Shown here piece by piece: positions 1 through 6,437 of a stretch of 13,949 nt of DNA. The notes under the pieces are model-generated. The model was not told the origin of the DNA. It worked only from the letters and a program-made list of their open reading frames with translations, and made no database searches. The DNA comes from Solirubrobacteraceae bacterium (GTDB taxonomy: Bacteria > Actinomycetota > Thermoleophilia > Solirubrobacterales > Solirubrobacteraceae), in contig JADGPO010000176.1 of the NCBI GenBank assembly GCA_017882405.1, positions 1 through 13,949 on the forward strand, given 5' to 3'. Made by a program: the position numbers and the translations under genes. Positions within the stretch are counted from its first letter, which is position 1. Each line of letters starts with the position of its first letter.

Positions 1-228
1 CAGACCACGATGCCCACCACGCCGCCGCCGCCGACCACCACCCCGACGACGACGCCGACGACCACGACCACCACCCCGACGACGACCCCGACGCCGACGA
101 CCACGTCCCCCATGTCCACCCCGACGACGACGACCACGTCCCCCACGTCCACCCCGACGACGACGACGACGCAGACCGTCAGCACGCCGGCGTCGACCAC
201 CGTCACCGCGCCCTCTCCGATCCCGTAG
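1..228 (+). CDS. C-terminal Thr/Pro-rich tail of a protein starting upstream (partial)
   Basis: The frame is open from the first base to the TAG at 226-228, so this is the 3' end of a longer gene. All 75 visible residues are low complexity, almost only Thr and Pro with some Ser, ending in ...TVTAPSPIP. No catalytic domain lies inside the window, so the function cannot be read. Such tails are common at the C-terminus of secreted or wall-associated actinobacterial proteins, for example penicillin-binding proteins, Ser/Thr kinases and lipoproteins; that is family knowledge, not something seen here. Part of the tail is a 33-base tandem duplication. There is an ATG at position 10, but it lies inside the repetitive tail and has no ribosome site, so a separate small gene is unlikely. 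csaA follows after 7 bases and may be co-transcribed. Confidence 0.6.
   Translation, partial: QTTMPTTPPPPTTTPTTTPTTTTTTPTTTPTPTTTSPMSTPTTTTTSPTSTPTTTTTQTVSTPASTTVTAPSPIP
102..167 (+). repeat. 33-bp tandem duplication in the Thr/Pro tail
   Basis: Positions 102-134 and 135-167 are two adjacent 33-base copies differing at one base (T at 113, C at 146). Each encodes 11 residues of Thr/Ser/Pro. The difference turns a Met codon in copy 1 into a Thr codon in copy 2, which suggests a recent in-frame duplication. Shorter GAC/ACG triplet runs flank it. Confidence 0.85.
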
Positions 229-235
229 CCGTGCA

Positions 236-565
236 GTGATCGACTTCGATCACTTCATGGAGGTCGACATGCGGATCGGCCGGGTGACCGCCGTGGAGGA
301 TTTCCCCGAGGCTCGCAAGCCGGCCTGGAAGCTGACGATCGACTTCGGGCCCGAGATCGGGATCAAGCGCTCCTCGGCCCAGATCACCCACTACGCGCGT
401 GAGGAGCTCCAGGACACGCTGGTGACCGCCGTCGTCAACTTCCCGCCGCGCCAGATCGGGGCGTTCATGTCCGAGGTGCTGGTCCTGGGCGCCCTGGACG
501 AGCAGCGCGGCGTGGTCCTGCTGCGCCCCGATCGCGGCACCGAGCCGGGCTCCCGGATCGGCTGA
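236..565 (+). CDS. csaA: CsaA, export-related chaperone with tRNA-binding-type OB fold
   Basis: CsaA is a small dimeric OB-fold protein of the tRNA_bind family. In Bacillus it binds preproteins and SecA and suppresses secA defects. This copy is 109 aa, the usual length, and spans the whole family domain. Family-typical stretches are FPEARKPAWKL (23-33), KRSSAQIT (44-51), VVNFPPRQIG (66-75) and the ending GSRIG. The GTG at 236 is chosen because the resulting N-terminus (VIDFDHFMEVDMRIG) aligns with the start of Bacillus CsaA; the ATG at 257 would cut off the first strand. No Shine-Dalgarno is visible. The gene starts 7 bases after the stop of the preceding gene, so it may depend on read-through from it. 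The next gene is convergent, with only 6 bases between the stops. Confidence 0.93.
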   Translation: MIDFDHFMEVDMRIGRVTAVEDFPEARKPAWKLTIDFGPEIGIKRSSAQITHYAREELQDTLVTAVVNFPPRQIGAFMSEVLVLGALDEQRGVVLLRPDRGTEPGSRIG

Positions 566-571
566 CCCGGT

Positions 572-1123
572 CTACGGGCCCGGGACGGCCCCGACCACGA
601 TCCGCGCCTTGGCCGCGCCATCGACGAGCAGCCGGTAGGTGCCCTTGCGCACCCCGGTGATCTCCGACGTCGCCGACGCGCCGGCCGGGACCGAGACCTC
701 TGGGGGGAAACGCGGCACCGTGAGTTGCACCCGGTGCGCCTTGGAGTCCTCGTTGCGCAGCCGCAGCTCGATCGTCACGTCCGCCGGCGCGGAGATCAGC
801 GGCGGCGTCAGGGCGCCCCCGCTGCGGATGATGAACGTCGCGGGGATGCGCACGTTGGTGTTGGGGGCGGTGGGCTTGCTGTGCTTGGACGCTCTGTCCT
901 TGGGGACCTCGGGCGGCCGCGAGCTCGTCGTGGCGGTGGTGGTGCTCGGACCGGCGCTCACCGTGCCGGTGGAGGTGCTCTGCGCCGTCGTGGCGGCCGT
1001 GGTGGAGCTGGTCGGCGTGCTCGGCGTGCTGCTTGCCGTCGAGCTGCTGGAGTGGCTGGAGCCGCCGCAGCCGGCGATCAGCAGGGCGGCGATTACGGTC
1101 GCGCAGAGCGGGCGTCGGAGCAT
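572..1123 (-). CDS. Lipoprotein with Ser/Thr linker and cupredoxin-like C-terminal domain
   Basis: The 183-aa product begins with a short basic stretch, a hydrophobic core and the lipobox LIAGC, so Cys19 should be lipidated and the protein anchored outside the membrane. Residues 20 to about 85 are a Ser/Thr linker. Residues from about 92 to 183 look like a single beta-sandwich resembling cupredoxin-like domains: alternating strands, an NEDSKAHRVQLT stretch, VPAGASATSEI and a final KGTYRLLVDG strand. The cluster of Cys, His and Met that binds copper at the end of true cupredoxins is absent, leaving one His in the middle. It is probably a structural or ligand-binding domain; the function is unknown. 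The start is set by the lipobox and by a -10 box six bases upstream, consistent with a leaderless mRNA. Confidence 0.85.
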   Translation of the reverse strand: MLRRPLCATVIAALLIAGCGGSSHSSSSTASSTPSTPTSSTTAATTAQSTSTGTVSAGPSTTTATTSSRPPEVPKDRASKHSKPTAPNTNVRIPATFIIRSGGALTPPLISAPADVTIELRLRNEDSKAHRVQLTVPRFPPEVSVPAGASATSEITGVRKGTYRLLVDGAAKARIVVGAVPGP

Positions 1124-1128
1124 CGGGG

Positions 1129-1135
1129 CACTATA
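1129..1135. promoter_or_regulatory. Candidate two-way -10 element for two leaderless genes
   Basis: The 17-base gap between the lipoprotein (-) and the glycosyltransferase (+) contains the palindrome CTATAG (1131-1136). On the minus strand TATAGT (1135 to 1130) lies exactly 6 bases before the ATG. On the plus strand CACTAT (1129-1134) lies exactly 6 bases before the GTG at 1141. Neither gene has a Shine-Dalgarno. The minus-strand box fits TANNNT; the plus-strand box lacks the first T. On the minus strand GTGACG (1160 to 1155) could serve as a weak -35 box. Confidence 0.5.
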
Positions 1136-1140
1136 GGCGC

Positions 1141-2214
1141 GTGCCGGTCGCCCTCGTCACCACCTTCCTTAGCGACTACCGGCTGCCCCTGTACCGATTG
1201 CTGGCGCAGCGCTACGACGTCGAGGTCCTCTGCTACGGGCGCGGCGAGCGCTACGCGCCACCCTGGTTCAGGGATCTCGACGCTCAGCTGGCCGCCGCCG
1301 ACTTCCCGGCCCGGCGGCTGGAGGGCCTCGAGGAGGCGCTCGGTCTGGGGCGCCGCTACGACGCCGTGATCGCGCCGTTCGCGGGCGGCTCGATGCTCCC
1401 CGCCGCCTACATCGGGGCCAAGCGCTTGCGCAAGCCGTTCGTCCTGTGGGCATCGGTCTGGCATCAGCCGCGCTCGCTGGTCCACGCGCTCTCGCTGCCG
1501 GTGACCCGCCACATCTACCGCCACGCCGACGCGGTGGTGGCCTACGGCGAGCACGTGCGTCGCTTCGTCGCCGCGATCCGCGGCCGCGACGACGACGTGT
1601 TCATCGCCCCCCAGGCGGTCGAGGAGCAGTTCGGTCGCGCGGTGAGCGAGGCCGAGGTCAGGGAGTTCCGTGAGCGGCACGGGCTGGGCGACGGGCCGCT
1701 CGTGCTCTACGTCGGCCGTGTCGTGCCCGCGAAGGGAGCGGTCGTGCTCGTCATGGCGGCGGCCCGCGTCCACCCCGGGGCAACGGTCGTGGTTGTCGGA
1801 AACACGCCCGAGTCGCCTGACGGCCTGATCCGCTCGCTCGGCCCCCTCCCCCGTGCCGAGCTTCCCGTCGCCTACGCCGCGGCCTCGCTAACCGTCGTGC
1901 CCTCGATCCCCACGCCGCGCTTCAAGGAGCCCTGGGGGCTGGTGTGCAACGAGGCGATGGAACAGGGCCGACCGGTGGTGGCCACCACCGCCGTGGGCGC
2001 GGTCGCCGGCGGGCTGGTGCGCGACGGCCAGACCGGCCTCGTGGTGGCACCCGGTGACCCCGAGGCGCTGGCCGCCGCGATCAACCGCCTGCTCGACGAC
2101 GCTGAGCTACGCGAGCGCCTGGGGGCCGCCGCGCGCCAGGCCGTCGCCCCGTACACCTACGAGGCGATGGCCGACGGGATCGGTCGCGCGCTGGCGGCGG
2201 CCGGCGTTCACTGA
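1141..2214 (+). CDS. GT4-family glycosyltransferase (GT-B fold)
   Basis: A retaining, nucleotide-sugar-dependent glycosyltransferase of the Glycos_transf_1 family, 357 aa and cytoplasmic. The N-terminal Rossmann half starts MPVALVTTFLSDYRLPLYRLL, the usual acceptor-side opening. The C-terminal half has the VGRVVPAKG loop (191-199) and the E-x7-E donor-binding motif in EPWGLVCNE (Glu263 and Glu271), followed by GRPVVAT and DGQTGLVVAPGD. The frame is open further upstream, but the GTG at 1141 is chosen because family homology starts there and everything earlier overlaps the divergent lipoprotein as Arg/Ser-rich filler. The sugar and acceptor cannot be told from the sequence. No wall- or capsule-synthesis neighbours are present, so an exopolysaccharide or glycolipid role would be a guess. 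The 3' end overlaps the convergent next gene by 7 bases. Confidence 0.9.
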   Translation: MPVALVTTFLSDYRLPLYRLLAQRYDVEVLCYGRGERYAPPWFRDLDAQLAAADFPARRLEGLEEALGLGRRYDAVIAPFAGGSMLPAAYIGAKRLRKPFVLWASVWHQPRSLVHALSLPVTRHIYRHADAVVAYGEHVRRFVAAIRGRDDDVFIAPQAVEEQFGRAVSEAEVREFRERHGLGDGPLVLYVGRVVPAKGAVVLVMAAARVHPGATVVVVGNTPESPDGLIRSLGPLPRAELPVAYAAASLTVVPSIPTPRFKEPWGLVCNEAMEQGRPVVATTAVGAVAGGLVRDGQTGLVVAPGDPEALAAAINRLLDDAELRERLGAAARQAVAPYTYEAMADGIGRALAAAGVH

Positions 2215-2483
2215 CCGACCGAGAACATCGCCTCCAGGTCGTGCTTTGAGTAGACCTCGAAGGCGACCATCGTCTGCGTCCGGCGCACGCCCGGCAGCTG
2301 GGACAGGCGGCCGGTCACCACCTGGGCCAGCTGGTCCTGCTCGCGCAGGCGCAGGATCGCCACGAAGTCCCACTCGCCCGTGACCGAGTAGGCCTCGGCG
2401 ACACCGTCGATGTCGGCCAGCTCGCCGCCGAGCGTCCCCAGCGCCGCGCCCTCCGCCCGGATAAGGACGATCGCGTGGGTCAT
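2208..2483 (-). CDS. Stand-alone Lrp/AsnC ligand-binding (RAM) domain protein
   Basis: A 91-aa protein that is only the C-terminal alpha-beta ligand-binding (RAM) domain of Lrp/AsnC regulators: MTHAIVLIRAEG, then ELADIDGVAEAYSVTGEWDF, RLSQLPGVRRTQTMVAF. The DNA-binding helix-turn-helix is absent. Such free domains form ring oligomers that bind amino acids and may act as sensors or partners of full-length Lrp proteins. Its ATG overlaps the stop of the upstream hydrolase gene (ATGA, 2480-2483) and it lacks its own clear Shine-Dalgarno, so it is probably translationally coupled as the last gene of a three-gene operon. The stop overlaps the glycosyltransferase end by 7 bases. Family assignment is firm; the ligand is unknown. 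Confidence 0.9.
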   Translation of the reverse strand: MTHAIVLIRAEGAALGTLGGELADIDGVAEAYSVTGEWDFVAILRLREQDQLAQVVTGRLSQLPGVRRTQTMVAFEVYSKHDLEAMFSVGQ

Positions 2484-3154
2484 GTCGTGTGCGCCTGGCC
2501 GGGCTCAAGCACAACGACGGTCGCGTCCAGCGCCTTCTCGACGTCGGTCTGGAAGGCTGCGGCGTCGGTCTCGATTGGCGGGTAGGTGTTGTAGTGGCAG
2601 GGGATGATCGTCTTGGCCCCGACGAAGTCGGCGGCGTCGACGGCGTCGTGGCGGTCCATCGTGTAGTGGCCGCCGATGCACATCAGCGCGATGTCGATCG
2701 GGTGGCGCTTGCCGACGAGCTGCAGATCGGAGAACAGCGCCGTGTCGCCGAGGTGGTAGACGATCGTGTCCTGGAAGTTGATCAGCAGCCCCGCGGGGGT
2801 GTTGACGGTTCCCTTGGGAGTGGTCGACGTATGCCAGGCGGGGACGAGCTTGGCCCAGCCCCAGTGAAACGACGCGGTGCCGCCGAGATTGCAGTCGTTG
2901 ACCTCCAGCCCCTCCTCGCCCAGCTCGCCGGCGAGCTCGGTGATCGCGACCACCGGGGCCCCGGTGCGCTTGGCGATCGCCACCGTGTCGCCGACATGGT
3001 CGGCGTGGCCGTGGGTGAGCAGGATCGTCGTCGCCGAGACCTCGTCGGCCGACACCGCCGCCTTGGGGTTGCCGGTGAGGAACGGGTCGATCAGCACCGT
3101 GGTGTCGCCGTCTGAGAGCGTGAAGCAGGCGTGTCCGAGAAAGCGCACGTCCAT
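2480..3154 (-). CDS. UPF0173 metal-dependent hydrolase (metallo-beta-lactamase fold)
   Basis: The 224-aa product matches the UPF0173 / YtkL branch of the metallo-beta-lactamase superfamily in length and motif order: FLGHACFTL at the N-terminus, the metal site HGHADH (48-53), then His108, Asp137 in YHLGDTALF, GGHYTMDR (161-168) and His187 in IPCHYNTYPP. All residues expected to hold two metal ions are present, so an active hydrolase is likely; the natural substrate of this family is not established. There is no signal peptide, so it is cytoplasmic. GGAGGA at 3170-3165 (minus strand), inside the end of the upstream gene, serves as ribosome site 10 bases before the ATG. It is the middle gene of an operon: 6 bases after the 111-aa gene, and overlapping the RAM-domain gene by 4. 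Confidence 0.93.
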   Translation of the reverse strand: MDVRFLGHACFTLSDGDTTVLIDPFLTGNPKAAVSADEVSATTILLTHGHADHVGDTVAIAKRTGAPVVAITELAGELGEEGLEVNDCNLGGTASFHWGWAKLVPAWHTSTTPKGTVNTPAGLLINFQDTIVYHLGDTALFSDLQLVGKRHPIDIALMCIGGHYTMDRHDAVDAADFVGAKTIIPCHYNTYPPIETDAAAFQTDVEKALDATVVVLEPGQAHTT

Positions 3155-3160
3155 GTCGTA

Positions 3161-3496
3161 TCAATCCTCCTGTGGGGGTTCGGTGGCGTTGAGGGTGCGT
3201 GAGAGCTCGAAGCCGACCGCCACGCCGACGAGCATCCCGAGGCGGGTCTCGTCGGCCAGCAGCGTCCGCACGGCACGCAGCCGCTCGTGCGGATCGTCCG
3301 CGACGATCGCTTCGCGCACGGCCTGATCGTGAGCGGAATCGAACCAGCCGCCCTCGGCGATCGCCGCTGCCATCACCTTCTGCAGCGACGGCGCGGCGCG
3401 CATCACGAGGTCCTGCGCGTCGCTCAGCCGGGTCGGGTCAGACAGCTGCTGGACCGCGGCGTCGAGCTCGGCATCGGTGTAGGGGCGCTCGAGCAT
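3161..3496 (-). CDS. Conserved-looking 111-aa helical protein, function unknown
   Basis: I do not recognise the family. The ATG at 3496 gives 111 aa, starting MLERPYTDAELDAAVQQLSDP. It is predicted mostly helical and mildly acidic, with no signal peptide. A hydrophobic stretch near the C-terminus (LGMLVGVAVGFELSR, about 86-100) is too short and mixed for a sure membrane helix. The frame stays open far upstream of this ATG, but that part runs antisense to selD and looks like filler. The ATG is chosen because a TATTCT -10 box lies just upstream, and because it leaves the intergenic gap for the selD ribosome site. It is first in the operon with the UPF0173 hydrolase and the RAM-domain gene, which suggests a shared pathway, but what that is cannot be read from the sequence. 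Confidence 0.7.
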   Translation of the reverse strand: MLERPYTDAELDAAVQQLSDPTRLSDAQDLVMRAAPSLQKVMAAAIAEGGWFDSAHDQAVREAIVADDPHERLRAVRTLLADETRLGMLVGVAVGFELSRTLNATEPPQED

Positions 3497-3499
3497 TCT

Positions 3500-3508
3500 A
3501 GGAGGGAG
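3500..3508 (+). promoter_or_regulatory. Shine-Dalgarno deciding the selD start
   Basis: AGGAGGGAG ends 9 bases before the GTG at 3518. It is the strongest ribosome site in the left half of the window and fixes the selD start, although the frame is open much further upstream. It sits between the -10 box and the start of the divergent 111-aa gene. Confidence 0.75.
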
Positions 3509-3512
3509 AATA
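3507..3512 (-). promoter_or_regulatory. Candidate -10 box of the 111-aa/UPF0173/RAM operon
   Basis: TATTCT reads on the minus strand from 3512 to 3507, 10 bases before the ATG of the 111-aa gene. The bases between (CCCTCCTAGA) contain no Shine-Dalgarno, so the mRNA would have a leader of only 3-4 bases or none. Confidence 0.4.
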
Positions 3513-3517
3513 CGAAC

Positions 3518-4537
3518 GTGGCCATCGCCCTCACCTCTCTGTCGCACGGCGCGGGCTGCGGCTGCAAGCTGCCGGCGGCCTCGATCGGCCCCCTGCTGGC
3601 CGGCCTGGGGGGATCCACGACGGGCCGGGACCCCAACGTGCTGGTCGGATTCGAGGGCGCCGACGACGCCGGCGTGTACCGCGTCCGCGACGACCTGGCG
3701 ATCGTGCAGACGGTCGATTTCTTCACGCCGATCGTCGACGACCCGTTCGCCTTCGGTCAGATCGCGGCCTCCAACGCCCTGTCGGACGTGTACGCGATGG
3801 GCGCCGAGCCGCTCAGCGCGCTGAACCTGGTGGCCTTTCCGCTGGAGCGGCTGGGACCGGAGGTGCTCACCGAGATCCTGCGGGGCGGCGCCGAGACGGC
3901 GGCGCGCGCGGGCGTGGCGATCATCGGCGGCCATTCGATCGACGATCCCGAGCCCAAGTACGGGATGGCGGTGACCGGCACCGTGCACCCCGACGAGCTG
4001 CTCACCAACGCCGGCGGCCGGGCTGGCGACGCGCTCGTGCTGACCAAGCCGCTGGGCGCGGGCGCGGTCACCACGGCTCTCAAACGCGGCCTCGACGCGC
4101 CGCTGAAGGCGGCGGTGTCGGTCATGGTCACGTTGAACCGCGACGCCTCTCGAGCCGCGCGGGCCGTGGGCGCCGCCGGCATGACCGACGTCACGGGATT
4201 CGGCCTGCTCGGGCACCTGCACGAGCTCGCCCTGGCCAGCGGGGTGGCCGCCGAGGTTCAGGCGTCCGCGATCCCCGCGATCGACGGCGTGCTCGAGCTC
4301 CTGGCCCGCGACGACGAGCGCGCGGTCGCCGGCGGGACCCGGCGCAACCGGGCGGGCGCCGAGCGGTTCGCGAGCTTCGCCGGCGAAGTGGACGAGACCC
4401 GGCGCTGGCTGGCCTGCGACGCGATGACCTCGGGCGGGCTGCTGGTCGCGGTGGACCCCGACCGGGCTTCGGAGGTTCCGGGGGTCCTCGTCGGGCGGCT
4501 GCTCGACGGCGAGCCGGGGACGATCAGCGTGCGTTGA
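3518..4537 (+). CDS. selD: Selenide, water dikinase (selenophosphate synthetase)
   Basis: SelD makes selenophosphate from selenide and ATP, the selenium donor for selenocysteine and for selenouridine in tRNA. The product is 339 aa, close to the 347 of E. coli. The catalytic loop is SHGAGCGCK with Cys14 and Lys17, equivalent to E. coli Cys17 and Lys20, so this is the Cys rather than the selenocysteine form. Further family blocks are TVDFFTPIVDDPFAFG (65-80), GGHSIDDPEPKYG, TKPLGAGAVTTALKRG and TDVTGFGLLGHLHELA. The GTG at 3518 is set by its ribosome site and by homology. selA, selB, selC and known selenoproteins are not in the window, so the use made of selenophosphate is not shown. The 3' end overlaps the convergent rhomboid gene by 14 bases. 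Confidence 0.96.
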   Translation: MAIALTSLSHGAGCGCKLPAASIGPLLAGLGGSTTGRDPNVLVGFEGADDAGVYRVRDDLAIVQTVDFFTPIVDDPFAFGQIAASNALSDVYAMGAEPLSALNLVAFPLERLGPEVLTEILRGGAETAARAGVAIIGGHSIDDPEPKYGMAVTGTVHPDELLTNAGGRAGDALVLTKPLGAGAVTTALKRGLDAPLKAAVSVMVTLNRDASRAARAVGAAGMTDVTGFGLLGHLHELALASGVAAEVQASAIPAIDGVLELLARDDERAVAGGTRRNRAGAERFASFAGEVDETRRWLACDAMTSGGLLVAVDPDRASEVPGVLVGRLLDGEPGTISVR

Positions 4538-5285
4538 GGCGCGCCAACGGCAGGCCGATACCGAAGCCGGCCAGCAGGCCCACGATGTCCGACATCCAGC
4601 TGGCCTCGGGGACGGCGAGCGGCATCAGGGCTATCGCCACGGCGATCGCCGCGGCCCCGAGCAGGTCGCCCTCCACGTCGGCCCCCCGGCGCAGCTCCAG
4701 CAGGTCGGGAACCGCCCAGGCGCACACCAGGGCCAGCGCGCCGCCGTTGGCGCCCAGCGCCACCGGGAAGGGATAGACGGCCGCAGCCGCAGCCAGGCCG
4801 CCCACGCCGCCCACGAGGAACAGCGCCAGCACCGCGAACGGACCGTGCCGACGCTCCAGCAGCCAGCCGAACAGCCCGATCGACGCCAGCGCGACGAACG
4901 CGTAGCCGGTGTTGTCATAGGTGAAGGCGGCCGTGAACAGGCGCCACCACTGCGATCCGGGCTTGCCGAAGATGATCAGCTTGGACTCGTCGACCACGCC
5001 GGTGCGCCACAGCAGGCAGCCCACCAGGCCGAGGAGGATCAGCGCTCCGGTGGCGTACGGCCGTCGGTCCGGCCGGATGCCGGGGATCTCGTCGCGGCGC
5101 AGACGCGTCAGCAGCGGCGGGACCCCGCGGCGGGCCTTGCGCTCGGAGATGCGCTGGTCGCGATCGAGCTTGGGAGCCCGCTTGCGCAACCGGTTGCCGC
5201 AGTACGGGCACTCGGTGATGTAGGGACTGACCTCGGATCCGCAGCTCTTGCAGACTACGAACAGGTCTGGACCGCCAGTGCTCAC
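4524..5285 (-). CDS. Zinc-ribbon rhomboid homologue, predicted catalytically inactive
   Basis: The 253-aa membrane protein has an N-terminal zinc ribbon (Cys12, Cys15, Cys26, Cys29), a basic linker (about 33-75) and about six membrane helices from residue 78 on. The core aligns without gaps to the rhomboid protease fold: WWRLFTAAF (113-121), LFGWLLERR (138-146), the loop before helix 4 and GLLAGFGIG (236-244). The active-site residues are all replaced. The Ser of GxSG is Asn180 (GANG), the helix-6 His is Asp233, and the helix-2 His and Asn (E. coli GlpG His150 and Asn154) are Tyr128 and Ala132. It is therefore probably a pseudoprotease that binds membrane proteins or recruits partners through the zinc ribbon. 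The GTG at 5285 has a TACAAT box 6 bases upstream, as for a leaderless mRNA. It lies 39 bases downstream of the YbdK-like gene. Confidence 0.88.
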   Translation of the reverse strand: MSTGGPDLFVVCKSCGSEVSPYITECPYCGNRLRKRAPKLDRDQRISERKARRGVPPLLTRLRRDEIPGIRPDRRPYATGALILLGLVGCLLWRTGVVDESKLIIFGKPGSQWWRLFTAAFTYDNTGYAFVALASIGLFGWLLERRHGPFAVLALFLVGGVGGLAAAAAVYPFPVALGANGGALALVCAWAVPDLLELRRGADVEGDLLGAAAIAVAIALMPLAVPEASWMSDIVGLLAGFGIGLPLARLNAR

Positions 5286-5291
5286 GGATCG

Positions 5292-5297
5292 ATTGTA
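5292..5297 (-). promoter_or_regulatory. -10 box for a leaderless rhomboid-homologue mRNA
   Basis: TACAAT reads on the minus strand from 5297 to 5292, and CGATCC (6 bases) separates it from the GTG at 5285. No Shine-Dalgarno is present. Just upstream, CGGCTTCGAGCCG (5314 to 5302, minus strand) can form a small 5-bp hairpin, possibly a weak terminator for the upstream gene or an operator. Confidence 0.55.
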
Positions 5298-5324
5298 GAA
5301 CCGGCTCGAAGCCGTCCGGAGCGA

Positions 5325-6425
5325 TTAAGCGAGTGTGGCCGCGACGATCTCGGCCATCACCTCGCGCAGGTCGTGGTTGGCCTCGTAGACCACGACCTGT
5401 CGCGCCGCGCCGTTGCCGCGCGTCAGCAGGTCCTCGACCGCATCGAGCTCGTTTACCGAGCCCAGGTCGGCGGCGTGCTCGCGCATGCGGTCCAGCAGCC
5501 GGCGAGCCAGCGCGCGGGTGGCCACGCGCTCGGAGCTCGGCAGGTCGACCAGCTCGCCCTCCAGGCCGTGGCGGGCGGCCAGCCACTTGTTCTCGTCGAG
5601 CATCTCGAAGGGATAGCTGGAGAGGCGCTCGCCGGCGTCGAAGTGCTCGGCCAGCTCCTTGACCATCGCCTGCACCAGGGCCGCCAGGCCGAGCGAGTGC
5701 TCGATGTGGGTCTGGGAGTCCATCACGCGGATCTCGACGGTGCCGAACTTGGGGTGCGGGCGCACGTCGTGCCACAGGTAGGTGTAGTCCTCGATCACCC
5801 GTGCGTTGATCATGAACTCGATCCGGCGCTCATAGTCCTCCCAGTCCTCGTAGGACGGGGGGATCCCCACCCGGGGAAAGGCGCGGAAGATCGGGGTGCG
5901 CGTGGACGCCATCCCGGTCCGAGCGGCGCGCCAGAACGGGGAGTTGGCCGACAGCCCCAGCAGCACCGGCATGTGAATCCGCATCCCGTTGGCGATGTGG
6001 ATCGCCTTGTCGGGATTGTCGACGCCGACGTGCACGTGCATTCCGAAGATCAGCTCCTGGCGAGCCACGAAGCGCAGCGCCGAGATCAGATCCCGGTAGC
6101 GCGGGCGGGCGACGATTCGCTGGTCCTCCCACATCGCGAACGGATGGGTGCCCGCCGAGCCGATCGCCAGCTCCTTGCCTGCCGCCGCGGCCACCACCTG
6201 GCGGCGCAGCACGCGCAACTGCTCTCCGGCCTCACTCAGGTTGGCGCACGGGTCGGTGGAGATCTCCAGCACCGACTCCATCAGCTCGGGCTTGATCTCG
6301 CCCACCGGCGCGGGCTCGAGCATCCGCTCGATCGCGTTGACCAACTCGAACGTGTGGGCGTCGAGGATCATCAACTCCTCCTCGATCCCCAGCGTGTACG
6401 CCTGTCCCTCGAAGCGGTGCTCCAT
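5325..6425 (-). CDS. YbdK-type glutamate-cysteine ligase-like carboxylate-amine ligase (GCS2 family)
   Basis: A 366-aa cytoplasmic enzyme of the GCS2 / YbdK family, which joins a carboxylate to an amine using ATP; some members have weak glutamate-cysteine ligase activity, and the actinobacterial relative EgtA makes gamma-glutamylcysteine. Motifs in order are LGIEEEL (12-18), EISTDPC (54-60), GTHPF (92-96), GMHVHVGV (128-135), NSPFW (161-165), YLWHDVRPHPKFGTVEIRVMD (about 216-236) and an Arg-rich C-terminal helix region. Length and motif order are complete, so it should be active. The ATG at 6425 is the natural family start. No Shine-Dalgarno is seen; TAGCCT (6443-6438) lies 12 bases upstream, suggesting a leader of a few bases. 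It is divergent from the DUF2090 gene. Glutathione, ergothioneine and mycothiol genes are not nearby, so the true substrate stays open. Confidence 0.9.
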   Translation of the reverse strand: MEHRFEGQAYTLGIEEELMILDAHTFELVNAIERMLEPAPVGEIKPELMESVLEISTDPCANLSEAGEQLRVLRRQVVAAAAGKELAIGSAGTHPFAMWEDQRIVARPRYRDLISALRFVARQELIFGMHVHVGVDNPDKAIHIANGMRIHMPVLLGLSANSPFWRAARTGMASTRTPIFRAFPRVGIPPSYEDWEDYERRIEFMINARVIEDYTYLWHDVRPHPKFGTVEIRVMDSQTHIEHSLGLAALVQAMVKELAEHFDAGERLSSYPFEMLDENKWLAARHGLEGELVDLPSSERVATRALARRLLDRMREHAADLGSVNELDAVEDLLTRGNGAARQVVVYEANHDLREVMAEIVAATLA

Positions 6426-6437
6426 CAGTGGTTGCGA

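Noticed and set aside
10..170. Possible CRISPR-like or minisatellite array
   Set aside because: There are no spacers; it is a codon-phased Thr/Pro repeat within an open frame.
545..584. Possible terminator between csaA and the lipoprotein gene
   Set aside because: Only 4-5 bp stems with poor loops can be formed in a CCCGGG-rich stretch, and there is no T-run, so it is not better than chance.
3518..3580. Selenocysteine codon in SelD
   Set aside because: The catalytic position is TGC (Cys14); no in-frame TGA occurs before the stop at 4535.
3497..4222. N-terminal extension of the 111-aa minus-strand gene to 353 aa
   Set aside because: The extension is antisense to selD and reads as Arg/Gly/Gln filler. 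The ATG at 3496, with a -10 box just upstream, is the natural start.
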